Source: Actinomycetes bacterium
GTDB lineage: Bacteria > Actinomycetota > Actinomycetes > JACCUZ01
NCBI GenBank assembly: GCA_035489715.1
Contig: DATHAP010000207.1
Location: 1-37,981 of the forward strand
Direction of reading: 5' to 3'
DNA: 37,981 nt
The notes beneath the pieces are model-generated. The model was not told where the DNA came from. It searched no databases and worked only from the letters and a program-made list of their open reading frames with translations. The translations under genes and the position numbers were made by a program. Shown here one piece after another: positions 1-8,382 of this stretch (position 1 is the first letter of the stretch; every line of letters starts with the position of its first letter).

Positions 1-2
1 TC

Positions 3-1532
3 CCCACCGAGCCGACGCCCGACCTGCCCCCGGCAGAGCCCGCCCCCGAGGTCCCGGCCGAGCCGCTGCCCGACCTGCCTCCCGCGCAGCCTGCTCCCGA
101 GGTCTCGGCCGAGCCGTTGTCGGACGTACCCCCGTCGGACGAGACGGCCGACCCGGCCGACGCTTCCCCGCCCGCCGAGACTTCTGCGCCCACGCCTGCT
201 CCGCCTGTCTCACCGCCGGCAGCTCCCGGCCCGCACCCGACGCCCGCCACCGCGGCACCCGCGGCAGCACCGGCCGTGGCGGCCGCCGCACCCGCGCCTC
301 CGCCGTCGGACCCGACCGAGTGGGGCCGGGTCGACGACGAGGGCACCGTCTGGGTGCGGACCGCCGACGGAGAGCGCTCGGTCGGCTCGTACCCAGGCGC
401 CGAGGGCCCGGAGGCGCTGGCCTACTTCGGGCGGAAGTACGACGAGCTGGCCGGGCAGGTCCCGCTGCTCGAGCAGCGGGTGGCGTCCGGAGGGGTGAGC
501 CTGGCCGACGCGCAGACCTCGGTCGACCACCTGCGCGAGCAGGTCGTGGACGCCAACGCCGTCGGTGACCTGGCCGGGCTCGCTGCCCGGCTGGACACCC
601 TTACCGACGCGATCACCGCCCGCAAGGCGCGTCGCGACGCCGAGCGCGCCAAGGCCCGTGAGCGCGCTGCCGTGACGAAGGAGAAGATCGTCACCGAGGC
701 GGAGTCGCTGTCGGAGTCGACGGACTGGAAGAAGACCGGCGACCGGATGCGCGCCCTTCTCGACGAGTGGAAGGCTGCTCCGCGACTGGACCGCAAGACC
801 GACGACGCGTTGTGGAAGCGGTTCAGCCACGCCCGGACGACGTTCGACAAGCGGCGCCGCGTGCACTTCGCGGAGCTCGACGAGCAGCGTGGCGAGGCGG
901 CCGCCCGCAAGGAGAAGCTCATCAAGGAGGCCGAGGCTCTCTCGACCTCGCGCGAGTGGGGCGAGACCGCGAAGAGGTACCGCGAGCTCATGGACCGTTG
1001 GAAGGCGGCCGGCCGGGCCCGGCGCGATGTCGAGGACGAGCTCTGGACCCGGTTCCGGGCGGCCCAGGACGTCTTCTTCTCCGCGCGGAGCGAGGTCTTC
1101 GCCGCTCGTGACGCGGACCTCGCGACCAACCTCGAGAAGAAGCAGAAGCTCCTCGTCGAGGCCGAGGCGCTGCTGCCCGTGACCGACCACCGCGCGGCCC
1201 GTCAGGTGCTGCGGACGGTGCACGAGAAGTGGGAGGCGGCGGGGCACGTGCCCCGCGCCTCCAAGGACGCCGTCGAGAACCGGCTGCGCAAGGTCGACGA
1301 GGCGGTACGGGCCGCCGAGCAGGCCGAGTGGGCCCGGACCAACCCGGAGGCCCGCGCTCGCGCCGAGGCGACGGTGACCCAGCTGCAGGCGAGCATCGCC
1401 GGCCTGGAGAAGGACGCCGCCGCGGCCCGGGAAGCCGGGAACGAGAAGAAGGCCGTCGAGGCCGAGACGGCAGCCGAGACCCGGCGCACCTGGCTGGTCG
1501 AGGCGGAGAAGACGCTCACCGAGTTCAGCTGA
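3..1532 (+). CDS. DUF349 coiled-coil protein (5' end missing)
   Basis: The frame is open from the first bases of the window, so the start codon lies upstream; the TTG at 117 is only an internal candidate. The visible N-terminus is a disordered Pro/Ala/Glu-rich tail with a 17-residue tandem repeat at 9-59 and 60-110 and a degenerate third copy from 111. Next comes a conserved segment (about 320-430, EWGRVDDEGTVWV) and then a long charged helical region with three DUF349-type units, recognisable by W-x-x-TGDRMRALLDEWK and W-x-x-TAKRYRELMDRWK signatures near 720-860, 940-1090 and 1160-1300. The protein ends in a coiled coil. DUF349 proteins are common beside rel in actinobacteria, and their biochemical role is poorly defined. 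No signal peptide or membrane segment is visible. Confidence 0.88.
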   Translation, partial: PTEPTPDLPPAEPAPEVPAEPLPDLPPAQPAPEVSAEPLSDVPPSDETADPADASPPAETSAPTPAPPVSPPAAPGPHPTPATAAPAAAPAVAAAAPAPPPSDPTEWGRVDDEGTVWVRTADGERSVGSYPGAEGPEALAYFGRKYDELAGQVPLLEQRVASGGVSLADAQTSVDHLREQVVDANAVGDLAGLAARLDTLTDAITARKARRDAERAKARERAAVTKEKIVTEAESLSESTDWKKTGDRMRALLDEWKAAPRLDRKTDDALWKRFSHARTTFDKRRRVHFAELDEQRGEAAARKEKLIKEAEALSTSREWGETAKRYRELMDRWKAAGRARRDVEDELWTRFRAAQDVFFSARSEVFAARDADLATNLEKKQKLLVEAEALLPVTDHRAARQVLRTVHEKWEAAGHVPRASKDAVENRLRKVDEAVRAAEQAEWARTNPEARARAEATVTQLQASIAGLEKDAAAAREAGNEKKAVEAETAAETRRTWLVEAEKTLTEFS

Positions 1533-1546
1533 CGCACGATGGTCGC

Positions 1547-1591
1547 GCTGGCGGGCGTCCGGGTCATCTAGTGCACCGCAGCCCCGCCAGC
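1547..1591 (+). terminator. Possible terminator after the DUF349 gene
   Basis: A perfect 9-bp inverted repeat (GCTGGCGGG at 1547-1555 and CCCGCCAGC at 1583-1591) with a 27-nt loop begins 14 nt after the DUF349 stop codon. There is no T-tract, and the long loop weakens the case. Confidence 0.35.
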
Positions 1592-1680
1592 CGGGTGCTC
1601 CACCGCGGCGGTCACCTTCCCGGCGCCTGCGGCACACTGCCCGAGTGGCGCCGCGTGGGCGGCCCGAGCGAGGGGGTCCG

Positions 1681-1848
1681 ATGGTGGGAGGCGTGCTCTT
1701 CGGGAGCGCGGTCTTCCTTCTGGCCTCGGTTGCCATCCGGGACACCGCCGCGGTCGAGATCCTGATGATTCTCGCGCTGTCTGTCGTGGCCGGCACCTGG
1801 AAGGCCAGGTCGGTGCGCAAGGCCCGCGAGGTCCGACCCTCGGCCTGA
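1681..1848 (+). CDS. Small two-helix membrane protein (55 aa)
   Basis: This short gene starts at ATG 1681 behind a purine-rich GAGGGGG at about 1671-1677. An in-frame ATG at 1645 lacks such a site. The product has two hydrophobic stretches: residues 2-19 (VGGVLFGSAVFLLASVAI) and about 24-41 (AAVEILMILALSVVAGTW). A basic tail rich in Arg and Lys follows (about 43-51). This fits a small double-spanning inner-membrane protein. I recognise no family. It follows the DUF349 gene on the same strand and is followed by a large palindrome. Composition and ribosome-binding site support a real gene, but no function can be assigned. Confidence 0.6.
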   Translation: MVGGVLFGSAVFLLASVAIRDTAAVEILMILALSVVAGTWKARSVRKAREVRPSA

Positions 1849-1882
1849 CCTGAACTCGTCCCAACCTGAACTGGCCCTGACC

Positions 1883-1962
1883 GGAGATCGTTTGCGACGT
1901 CGTAGGCCACGACACGCCGGCGTACCGGCGTGTCGGGCGGCCAGACGTCGCAAACGATCTCC
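1883..1962. repeat. Palindromic repeat element, copy 1
   Basis: Perfect 19-bp outer arms (GGAGATCGTTTGCGACGTC at 1883-1901 and its complement at 1944-1962) enclose a perfect 10-bp inner hairpin (GACACGCCGG at 1911-1920, loop CGTA, CCGGCGTGTC at 1925-1934). A GGCC pair (1905-1908 with 1939-1942) lies between. A related copy lies at 23780-23857. The element sits between the convergent small membrane gene and iolD, so it could also terminate transcription from both sides. It resembles REP-like or MITE-like dispersed palindromes; there is no open frame inside. Confidence 0.85.
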
Positions 1963-2026
1963 GCCGCCGCCGCCGCAGCCCCAGCCCCAGCCGCAGCCGC
2001 GGCCGCGGCCGGTGCGGCCGGGCCGC
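1962..2026. repeat. Low-complexity CCG/CAG-rich tract
   Basis: Iterated CCG, CCCCAG and CCGCGG units fill the space between the palindromic element and the iolD stop codon. No coding potential or clear regulatory site is seen. Confidence 0.6.
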
Positions 2027-2027
2027 C

Positions 2028-3935
2028 TCAGTCGGTGAGCCAACGCAGCTGGCGCGCCTTCTCCTCGTCGTAGGACGGGCGTCCGGCGAGCCCTGAGGGC
2101 ACTCCGACCTCCCACCACGCCCCCGCCTCGGTCCATGACGACGGGTGGGTGCGGCACACCACGACGGCCGGCCGCCGCGACGACACGGCCGCCGCACGCG
2201 CCCGCCCGTACGCCGCCGCCAGGTCCTCGACCGAGCCGTCCGGTGCGACCGCCTCGACATGAGCGCCGAGCGACGCGGCGTGCGCGGCGAAGTCGACCCG
2301 CATCCCGGCCTCGGCCCCAGGGCCGGCGCAGTCGTCGAGCAGGTTGTTGAAGCCGTCGGCGCCCTGGCCGGTCTGCAGCCGGTGGATGACCGCGTAGCCG
2401 CCGTTGTCGCAGACCACCGCGACGAACGCGTGGCCGGACAGTGCGGCGGAGTACAGCTCGGAGTTGAGCATCAGGTAGGAGCCGTCGCCCAGCAGCGCGG
2501 TGACCAGCCCGTCGGGGTGGGTCGTGGCCCGGGCCATCGCCGCTCCCCAGGGGCCGGCGACCTCGTACCCCATGCAGGAGAAGCCGTACTCCAGGTCCAT
2601 CGTGGCGCCCGACGTCGCACCGACGAGCGGCGGCGACCCGGTCCGCCACCCGCCGTGCATCTCCCCGGGGAAACCGCCCGACGAGCCGAGCACGTAGTCG
2701 TCCGGGCCGCTGGCGTCGTTGACGACGCCCACCACCTGCGCGTAGGTCAACGACCCGTCCGGCGCGACACCCTTGCGCAGCCCGTCGACGTGCGCGTCCC
2801 ACAGCGCCCGCTCGGCGCCGGCCCGGGCGCTCCAAGCCGCATCGGCCGACCACCCGGCCAGCGCCGGCGCCAGCTCCTCGACGACCGCGAGCGCGTCGCC
2901 GACCACCGCGTGCGCACCGTGCTTGACCGCGTCGAAGCGTGCGGCGTTGACGGTCACGACCCGCACCGACGGCGAGAACACCGTCCACGACGCGGTGGTG
3001 AAGTCCTGCAGGCGGGTGCCGACCGCCACGACGACGTCGGCCTCCGCCGCGAGGATGTTGGCCGACGCCGACCCGATGATGCCCAATGGTCCGGCATGCA
3101 GCGGGTGGTCGTGGGCGATGGCCGTACGTCCGGCAGGGGTCTCGACGACAGGGATGCCATGGGCGTGGGCCAGTCCGACGACGGCGTGCCCGGCACCCGA
3201 GTAGCGCACTCCCCCGCCCACCACGAGCAGTGGCCGCTCCGCGGAGCGGAGCAGGGTGGCCGCCTCGGCGACCGACTGCGCGTCCGGGCGCGGCCGGGGC
3301 ACGCGGTGCACCCGCCCGGCGAACATCGCCACCGGGAAGTCGTGCTCCTCCACCTGGACGTCCTGCGGGAGGGCGAGCACCACGGGTCCGGTGTCCGCCG
3401 GGTCGGTGAGCACCCGCGCCACCTGCGGCAGCGACGACAGCAGCTGCTCGGGCCGCACGACGCGGTCGAAGTAGCGCGACACCGCACGGAAGGCGTCGTT
3501 GACCGACGCCGTCGGGTCGCCGAAGTGCTCGACCTGCTGCAGCACCGGGTCCGGCGCCCGGCCGGTGAAGGTGTCGCCGGGCAGGAGCAGCAGGGGCAGC
3601 CGGTTGGCATGCGCCAGACCGGCGGCCGTCACCATGTTCAGCGCGCCCGGCCCGACCGACGACGTGGCAGCCATCACCTGTCGGCGGTCGGTCGCGCGGG
3701 CGTAGCCCACCGCGGCCAGCGCCATCCCCTGCTCCGTCTGGCCGCGCCAGGTGGGCAGCACGTCCTGCACCTCGTTCAGGGCCGTGCCGAGACCCAGCAC
3801 GTTGCCGTGGCCGAAGATGCCGAACACCCCGGCGAAGAGCGGGACCACGGTGCCGTCGAGCAGCTCGCTGCGCTGGGCGGTCATCCAGCGCACCAGCGCC
3901 TGGGCAGTCGTCAGGCGGACGGTCGAGGTCGTCAC
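2028..3935 (-). CDS. iolD: 3D-(3,5/4)-trihydroxycyclohexane-1,2-dione hydrolase IolD
   Basis: IolD is a thiamine-diphosphate enzyme that opens the ring of trihydroxycyclohexane-dione to 5-deoxyglucuronate in myo-inositol degradation. The 635-residue product has the family's usual length and the three-domain ThDP fold. The N-terminal Glu region (TEQGMALAAVGYARA) would activate the cofactor, and the C-terminal GDGSYLMLNSELYS...CDNGG segment is the ThDP/Mg motif. SCMGYEVAGPWGAAMA is typical of IolD. The start is GTG 3935, placed by a GAGGAG ribosome-binding site at 3942-3947 and a 4-nt GTGA overlap with the iolB stop. A longer upstream frame is only read-through of iolB sequence. It is the last gene of the iol operon. 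Confidence 0.95.
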   Translation of the reverse strand: MTTSTVRLTTAQALVRWMTAQRSELLDGTVVPLFAGVFGIFGHGNVLGLGTALNEVQDVLPTWRGQTEQGMALAAVGYARATDRRQVMAATSSVGPGALNMVTAAGLAHANRLPLLLLPGDTFTGRAPDPVLQQVEHFGDPTASVNDAFRAVSRYFDRVVRPEQLLSSLPQVARVLTDPADTGPVVLALPQDVQVEEHDFPVAMFAGRVHRVPRPRPDAQSVAEAATLLRSAERPLLVVGGGVRYSGAGHAVVGLAHAHGIPVVETPAGRTAIAHDHPLHAGPLGIIGSASANILAAEADVVVAVGTRLQDFTTASWTVFSPSVRVVTVNAARFDAVKHGAHAVVGDALAVVEELAPALAGWSADAAWSARAGAERALWDAHVDGLRKGVAPDGSLTYAQVVGVVNDASGPDDYVLGSSGGFPGEMHGGWRTGSPPLVGATSGATMDLEYGFSCMGYEVAGPWGAAMARATTHPDGLVTALLGDGSYLMLNSELYSAALSGHAFVAVVCDNGGYAVIHRLQTGQGADGFNNLLDDCAGPGAEAGMRVDFAAHAASLGAHVEAVAPDGSVEDLAAAYGRARAAAVSSRRPAVVVCRTHPSSWTEAGAWWEVGVPSGLAGRPSYDEEKARQLRWLTD

Positions 3936-4894
3936 AGGGCTCTCCTCACGGCTTCGTGGGGCACCGGTCCGTCGGCGGACGTCATCGGCACCCGTGGGTC
4001 CAGCTGTTCGCCGTCCCACGTGCCGCGCACCCACCCGTGGTCGGGGTCGTCGCAGAACGCCATGGACCGGTCGGCCCCCGGACCGGCCAGCACGTTGAGG
4101 TAGTACATCGGGTAGCCCGGTGCGGCCACGCACGGGCCGTGGTAGCCGTGCGGCACCAGCACCAGGTCGCCGTCGCGCACCTCGACGTCGAGGTCGATCG
4201 GCTCGAGCCCCGCCTTGTCGTGCTCGGCGTCGGTGTAGGTGCGGTGCAGCCCGAAGCCCTGCCCCGACGGCGTCACCTGGTCCGGCCCGGCGATCCGGTA
4301 GTAGTAGATCTCCTCGTTGACGACCTCGCACGGCGCGGTCGGGTCGTGCTTGTGCGGCGGGTAGCTCGACCAGTTGCCCGGCGGCGTCAGCAGCTCGCAG
4401 GCCACCAGCCGCTCCGCGTGGTCCCAGACCCCGGGGACGCCGAAGCCGGTCACCTGCCGGGTCGCTCCCCCCGCCCCGCGCACCTCGACCGGCACGTCCT
4501 CGGCCGGCCCGTAGGCCGGTGGCCGCCGCCGCTCGCACATCGCCGACGGCAGGGCGACCTCGGCGCCGGCCACGCTGAGCAGCGTCAGCACGCTGTCCCG
4601 TCCGGCGTAGGCGAAGTCCGTCACGCGGGCGAACACCGAGTCGCGACCGACCAGGTCGTACGTCGCCTCGCGCTCGCCCGGGGCCACCTCTGCGGCGGCC
4701 GTGACCCGCAGGCTGCCCGAGAGGGGCAGCACGAAGACCTCCGCCGCGCCGGTCAGGACGGTGCGCTCCACGCCGGGCAGCAGCCTGACGACCCGTAGGC
4801 CGGCGTAGGTCCAGCCGGCCACCTGCGGCGTCAGCCCGACGAGGTCGCCGTCCTCCGGGCCGGTGAGAGCCCCCCGCGGGTGGACCAGCCTCAC
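3932..4894 (-). CDS. iolB: 5-deoxy-glucuronate isomerase IolB
   Basis: IolB converts 5-deoxyglucuronate, the IolD product, to 2-deoxy-5-keto-gluconate. The 320-residue protein is a bicupin. The metal-binding cupin region is clear in GNWSSYPPHKHD followed by EEIYYYRI, and the C-terminal half has HGYHGPCVAAPGYPMYYLNV, both strongly conserved in IolB. Start is GTG 4894 with GGGAG just upstream; it overlaps the preceding aldolase stop by GTGA, and its own stop overlaps the iolD start by the same four bases. Expression is therefore probably translationally coupled in the order aldolase, iolB, iolD. Confidence 0.95.
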   Translation of the reverse strand: MRLVHPRGALTGPEDGDLVGLTPQVAGWTYAGLRVVRLLPGVERTVLTGAAEVFVLPLSGSLRVTAAAEVAPGEREATYDLVGRDSVFARVTDFAYAGRDSVLTLLSVAGAEVALPSAMCERRRPPAYGPAEDVPVEVRGAGGATRQVTGFGVPGVWDHAERLVACELLTPPGNWSSYPPHKHDPTAPCEVVNEEIYYYRIAGPDQVTPSGQGFGLHRTYTDAEHDKAGLEPIDLDVEVRDGDLVLVPHGYHGPCVAAPGYPMYYLNVLAGPGADRSMAFCDDPDHGWVRGTWDGEQLDPRVPMTSADGPVPHEAVRRAL

Positions 4895-5814
4895 GGCAGC
4901 TCCCTGTGGGCCGCTCGGAGCACCCGGCCGGCCGCCGCGACCGCCCCGCTGACGTCGCCGTCCGGCGGGTAGAGCAGCGCCCGGCCGACCACCAGCCCCC
5001 GCACGGCCGGCTGCCGCAGCGCCCGGCCCCAGGACCGCAAGTCGGCTGCCGGGTCCGGCCCGGGCACGCCGCCCAGGACGACGCAGGGCAGCGTGGTCGC
5101 GGCGAAGACCAGCTCCGGGTCGTCGCACGAGGGCAGCTTGAGCCAGGTGCTGCTGCTGGTGACGCCGAGCGCGGACGCCACGGTGATGGCCCGGACCAGG
5201 GAGCCCGAGTCCCGACGGAGCTGCAGGGCCCCGGCTGTGTCGCGCTCGTAGGGCAGCGGCTCCACCATCGCCATCAGGCCGCGCGAGGCCAGGTCGCTCA
5301 CGGCCCGCGCGCACGCCTCGATCGTCGGTGCTGTGCCGGGGTCCGCGTCGTCGATGCGGAGCAGCATCTTGCCGCCCTCGAGCCCGAAGCGCTCGACCGC
5401 GTCCGCGTCGTATCCGGTGAACCGGTCGTCCATCGTCCAGGTCGCGCCGTCGAGACCGCCTCGGTTCATCGAGCCGATGACGACCTTGTCCTCGAGCGCG
5501 CCAAGGAGCAGCAGCTCCTCCACCACGTCCGGGGAGCCGAGCACCCCGTCGACCGACGGGTCGGCGAGAGCGGTGAGCAGCCGGGCGAGCAGGGAGCGCC
5601 GGTCGGCCATCGCGAGCGGGTCGCCCCCGGTGCCCAGCGCCCCGCGCGCGGTGTGGTCGGCCGCGACCAGGAAGAGGGTGCCGGCGTCGGATAGCAGCCT
5701 GCCGGGTCGGCGGCGCCCGGCGTAGGCCTTGGCGACCGCTGCCGGGTCGGTCGCCCGGGTCTCCAGCAGCGCGGCCCACTGATGGTCCGTGACGGCCTGC
5801 GAGACGTCGGTCAC
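4891..5814 (-). CDS. LacD/DeoC-like class I aldolase of the inositol cluster (Cgl0158-type)
   Basis: This 307-residue (beta/alpha)8-barrel protein resembles the Cgl0158-type proteins encoded in actinobacterial inositol clusters, related to LacD/DeoC class I aldolases. By position it should cleave 2-deoxy-5-keto-gluconate 6-phosphate (the IolC product) to dihydroxyacetone phosphate and malonate semialdehyde, the step done by IolJ in Bacillus; that assignment is inference. Lys226 in STWLKLPSC is my best guess for the Schiff-base lysine, and Lys149 in EGGKMLLRID is a second conserved-looking lysine. GTG 5814 overlaps the iolC stop (GTGA), and the stop overlaps the iolB start the same way. No separate IolJ-like class II aldolase is in the window. 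Confidence 0.85.
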   Translation of the reverse strand: MTDVSQAVTDHQWAALLETRATDPAAVAKAYAGRRRPGRLLSDAGTLFLVAADHTARGALGTGGDPLAMADRRSLLARLLTALADPSVDGVLGSPDVVEELLLLGALEDKVVIGSMNRGGLDGATWTMDDRFTGYDADAVERFGLEGGKMLLRIDDADPGTAPTIEACARAVSDLASRGLMAMVEPLPYERDTAGALQLRRDSGSLVRAITVASALGVTSSSTWLKLPSCDDPELVFAATTLPCVVLGGVPGPDPAADLRSWGRALRQPAVRGLVVGRALLYPPDGDVSGAVAAAGRVLRAAHRELP

Positions 5815-6782
5815 GACCGGCTCCGCTGGCTGTCCACGAGGTCCTCCAGCTCGGCGAGGGTCGGCATGGCGTCGGCGCAGGCCAGTCGGGAGGCCACGAT
5901 CGCTCCGGCGGCGTTGGCGTGCACCGCGATCTCGACCGGGTCCCACCCGGCGAGCAGCCCGTGCACCAGCGCAGCGCCGAAGGCGTCGCCGGCGCCGAGG
6001 CCGCACACCACCTCGACCAGGTGCGGCTGCACCGTGGTCATCCCCTCCCGGGTGGCGACCAGCACGCCGTCGGCCCCCTGCTTCACCAGCGCCAGCCGCA
6101 CCCCGGCGCCGATCAGCCGGTGCGCCGCCTCGACGGGGTCGGTCGTCCCGACCGCGACCTCGGCCTCTGCCCTGTTGCCGACGACGACGTCGACGTGCTC
6201 CAGCATCGCCTGGTACTCGTCGTGGGCGTGCTGCGGTGAGGGCCAGAACATCGGCCGCCAGTCCAGGTCGAGCACCGTGTGCCGACCGCTCCCCTCCGAC
6301 GGTCGGCCGCGGCGGCGCAGCATCTCGAGCTGGGTGGTGCGCGCCGGCTCGACGGACACCCCGGTGCCGGTCACCCACAGCAGCGGCACGTCGCGGACCA
6401 CGTCCCACGGCACGTCGTCCTCGCGGAGCACGAGGTCCGGCGCGACCGGGTCGCGGTAGAACAGCAGCGGTGGGTCCTCCGGCGGGTCGAGCTCGCAGAA
6501 CACCACCGGTGTGTGCAGGGTGGGTTCGGTGCCGACGTGGCTCGCGTCGACGCCGAACCCGGTGAGCGCCTGTCGGACGTACGTCCCGAAGCCGTCAGCA
6601 CCGACCTTGGTGAGGACCGCCGACCGGCGCCCCAGCCGCGCCGCACCCACCGCCACGTTGGTGGCCGTGCCGCCCAGGGACTTGGCGAACGTGCGCACCT
6701 CCGCCAGCGGCCCGGTCTGCTCCGGGTAGAGATCGACCCCGACCCGGCCGACGGTGAGGACCTCGAGTCTCGTCGAGGTCAC
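5811..6782 (-). CDS. iolC: 5-dehydro-2-deoxygluconokinase IolC
   Basis: IolC phosphorylates 2-deoxy-5-keto-gluconate with ATP. The 323-residue protein is a PfkB/ribokinase-family sugar kinase: the N-terminal glycine-rich substrate motif is KSLGGTATNVAVGAARLG (about residues 35-52), and the C-terminal signature GLGAGDAFGAALVHG contains the catalytic base Asp266. TVGRVGVDLYPEQ near the N-terminus is characteristic of IolC rather than fructokinase. The start is GTG 6782 with GAGGGAG upstream. It lies 39 nt after iolA and overlaps the downstream aldolase by GTGA. An insert around residues 158-170 (RRRGRPSEGSGRHT) lengthens a surface loop and does not touch the catalytic motifs. Confidence 0.93.
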   Translation of the reverse strand: MTSTRLEVLTVGRVGVDLYPEQTGPLAEVRTFAKSLGGTATNVAVGAARLGRRSAVLTKVGADGFGTYVRQALTGFGVDASHVGTEPTLHTPVVFCELDPPEDPPLLFYRDPVAPDLVLREDDVPWDVVRDVPLLWVTGTGVSVEPARTTQLEMLRRRGRPSEGSGRHTVLDLDWRPMFWPSPQHAHDEYQAMLEHVDVVVGNRAEAEVAVGTTDPVEAAHRLIGAGVRLALVKQGADGVLVATREGMTTVQPHLVEVVCGLGAGDAFGAALVHGLLAGWDPVEIAVHANAAGAIVASRLACADAMPTLAELEDLVDSQRSRS

Positions 6783-6821
6783 CGCTCCCTCACCATCGGC
6801 AGCATCGGGTGCTCCTGGTCG

Positions 6822-8318
6822 CTAGCTGGACGTCGGGAAGTGGAAGCTGGACCCGGCGGGGTGCTCGACCTGCGGCCACCGCGAGGTCACGACCTTGGAC
6901 CGGGTGTAGAACGCCACTCCGTCGGCGCCGTGGATGCGGGACTGGCCGAACAGCGAGTCCTTCCAGCCACCGAACGAGTAGTAGGCCATCGGCACCGGGA
7001 TGGGGACGTTGATGCCGATCATCCCGACCTTGACCCCGCGCTGGAACCGCCGGGCCGCCTCGCCGCTGGAGGTGAAGATGGCGGTGCCGTTGCCGTAGGG
7101 GTTGGCGTTGATGACGTCGATGGCCTCGTCGACCGTCGTCGCGCGCACGACCGACAGCACCGGGCCGAAGATCTCTTCGCGGTAGACGTCCATCTCGGTG
7201 GTGACCTCGTCGATCACCGTCGGGCCGACCCAGAAGCCGTTCTCGTGACCCGGCACCATATAGCCGCGGCCGTCGACCGCGAGCCGGGCGCCCTGCGCCT
7301 CGCCGGTGCCGATGAGGCCGGTGATGCGGTCCCGCGCGGCCGCGGTGACGACCGGGCCCATCTCGCTGTCCTCGTCGCGGCCCGGCCCGACGCGCACCTT
7401 GCCCGCCTTGGCGACCACCGCGTCCACGATGCTGTCGCCGGCGTCGCCGACCGTGACCGCCGCGGAGATGGCCATACAGCGCTCGCCGGCCGAGCCGAAG
7501 GCCGCCGCCACGAGGTGCTCCGAGGCGAAGTCGACGTCGGCGTCCGGCAGCACGATGGCGTGGTTCTTGGCGCCGCCGAGGGCCTGCACGCGCTTTCCAT
7601 GAGCAGTGCCGTGGTCGTGGATGTACTTCGCGATGGGTGTGGAGCCGACGAACGACACGGCGGCGACGTCCGGGTGCTCGAGGATCGAGTCGACGGCCTC
7701 CTTGTCGCCGTGGACGACGTTGAAGACGCCCCCGGGCAGCCCGGCTTCGGCCCACAGCTCGGCGACCAGCAGCGAGACGGAGGGGTCGCGCTCGCTGGGC
7801 TTGAGCACGAAGGTGTTGCCGCACGCGATGGCCACCGGGTGCATCCACATCGGGACCATCACGGGGAAGTTGAACGGCGTGATGCCGGCGACCACGCCGA
7901 GCGGCTCACGGAAGCTGAAGACGTCGACGCCGGTCGAGACCTGGTCGGAGTAGTCGCCCTTGACCAGGTGCGGGATGCCGCAGGCGAACTCGACGACCTC
8001 GAGACCGCGCTGCACCTCACCCAGGGCGTCGGACACGACCTTGCCGTGCTCGTCCGAGATGACCTCGGCCAGGTCGCGAGCCCGGCGAGTGACCAGCTCA
8101 CGGAAGGCGAACAGCACCTTGGTGCGCTGGGAGAGGGACGACTGCCCCCACTCGTCGAAGGCCTTCTTCGCCGACGCGACAGCGCTGCCCACGTCGGCCC
8201 GGCTCGCCAGCACGACCTGGGCCTGCTGCTCGCCCGTCGCAGGGTTGTACACCGGCGACATCCGGCTCGACGTCCCCGCACTCGCCGCGCCGTCGATCCA
8301 GTGCTCGATGGTCCTCAC
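6822..8318 (-). CDS. iolA: CoA-acylating methylmalonate-semialdehyde dehydrogenase
   Basis: This aldehyde dehydrogenase (498 aa) converts malonate semialdehyde, the last iol intermediate, to acetyl-CoA and CO2; the same family acts on methylmalonate semialdehyde in valine degradation (MmsA). The motifs are PFNFPVMVP at about 148-156, the NAD-binding VSFVGST, and catalytic Cys281 in GERCMAISA. The typical C-terminus (FGGWKDSLFGQSRIHGADGVAFYTRSKVVTSRWP) is present in full. Start GTG 8318 is preceded by GAGGAAGAGG. A 64-nt gap separates it from iolE upstream. Its presence inside the iol operon supports the inositol role over a valine role. Confidence 0.94.
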   Translation of the reverse strand: MRTIEHWIDGAASAGTSSRMSPVYNPATGEQQAQVVLASRADVGSAVASAKKAFDEWGQSSLSQRTKVLFAFRELVTRRARDLAEVISDEHGKVVSDALGEVQRGLEVVEFACGIPHLVKGDYSDQVSTGVDVFSFREPLGVVAGITPFNFPVMVPMWMHPVAIACGNTFVLKPSERDPSVSLLVAELWAEAGLPGGVFNVVHGDKEAVDSILEHPDVAAVSFVGSTPIAKYIHDHGTAHGKRVQALGGAKNHAIVLPDADVDFASEHLVAAAFGSAGERCMAISAAVTVGDAGDSIVDAVVAKAGKVRVGPGRDEDSEMGPVVTAAARDRITGLIGTGEAQGARLAVDGRGYMVPGHENGFWVGPTVIDEVTTEMDVYREEIFGPVLSVVRATTVDEAIDVINANPYGNGTAIFTSSGEAARRFQRGVKVGMIGINVPIPVPMAYYSFGGWKDSLFGQSRIHGADGVAFYTRSKVVTSRWPQVEHPAGSSFHFPTSS

Positions 8319-8382
8319 GGGGTGACCTCTTCCTCGCAGGGTGGCTGCGGTCGGCCGCAGCCCAGACGTTGCCCGGACAACA

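Noticed and set aside
2145-4103. Long plus-strand frame opposite iolD
   Set aside because: Antisense shadow of a conserved ThDP enzyme; composition is typical of GC-rich third-position bias and no motif is seen.
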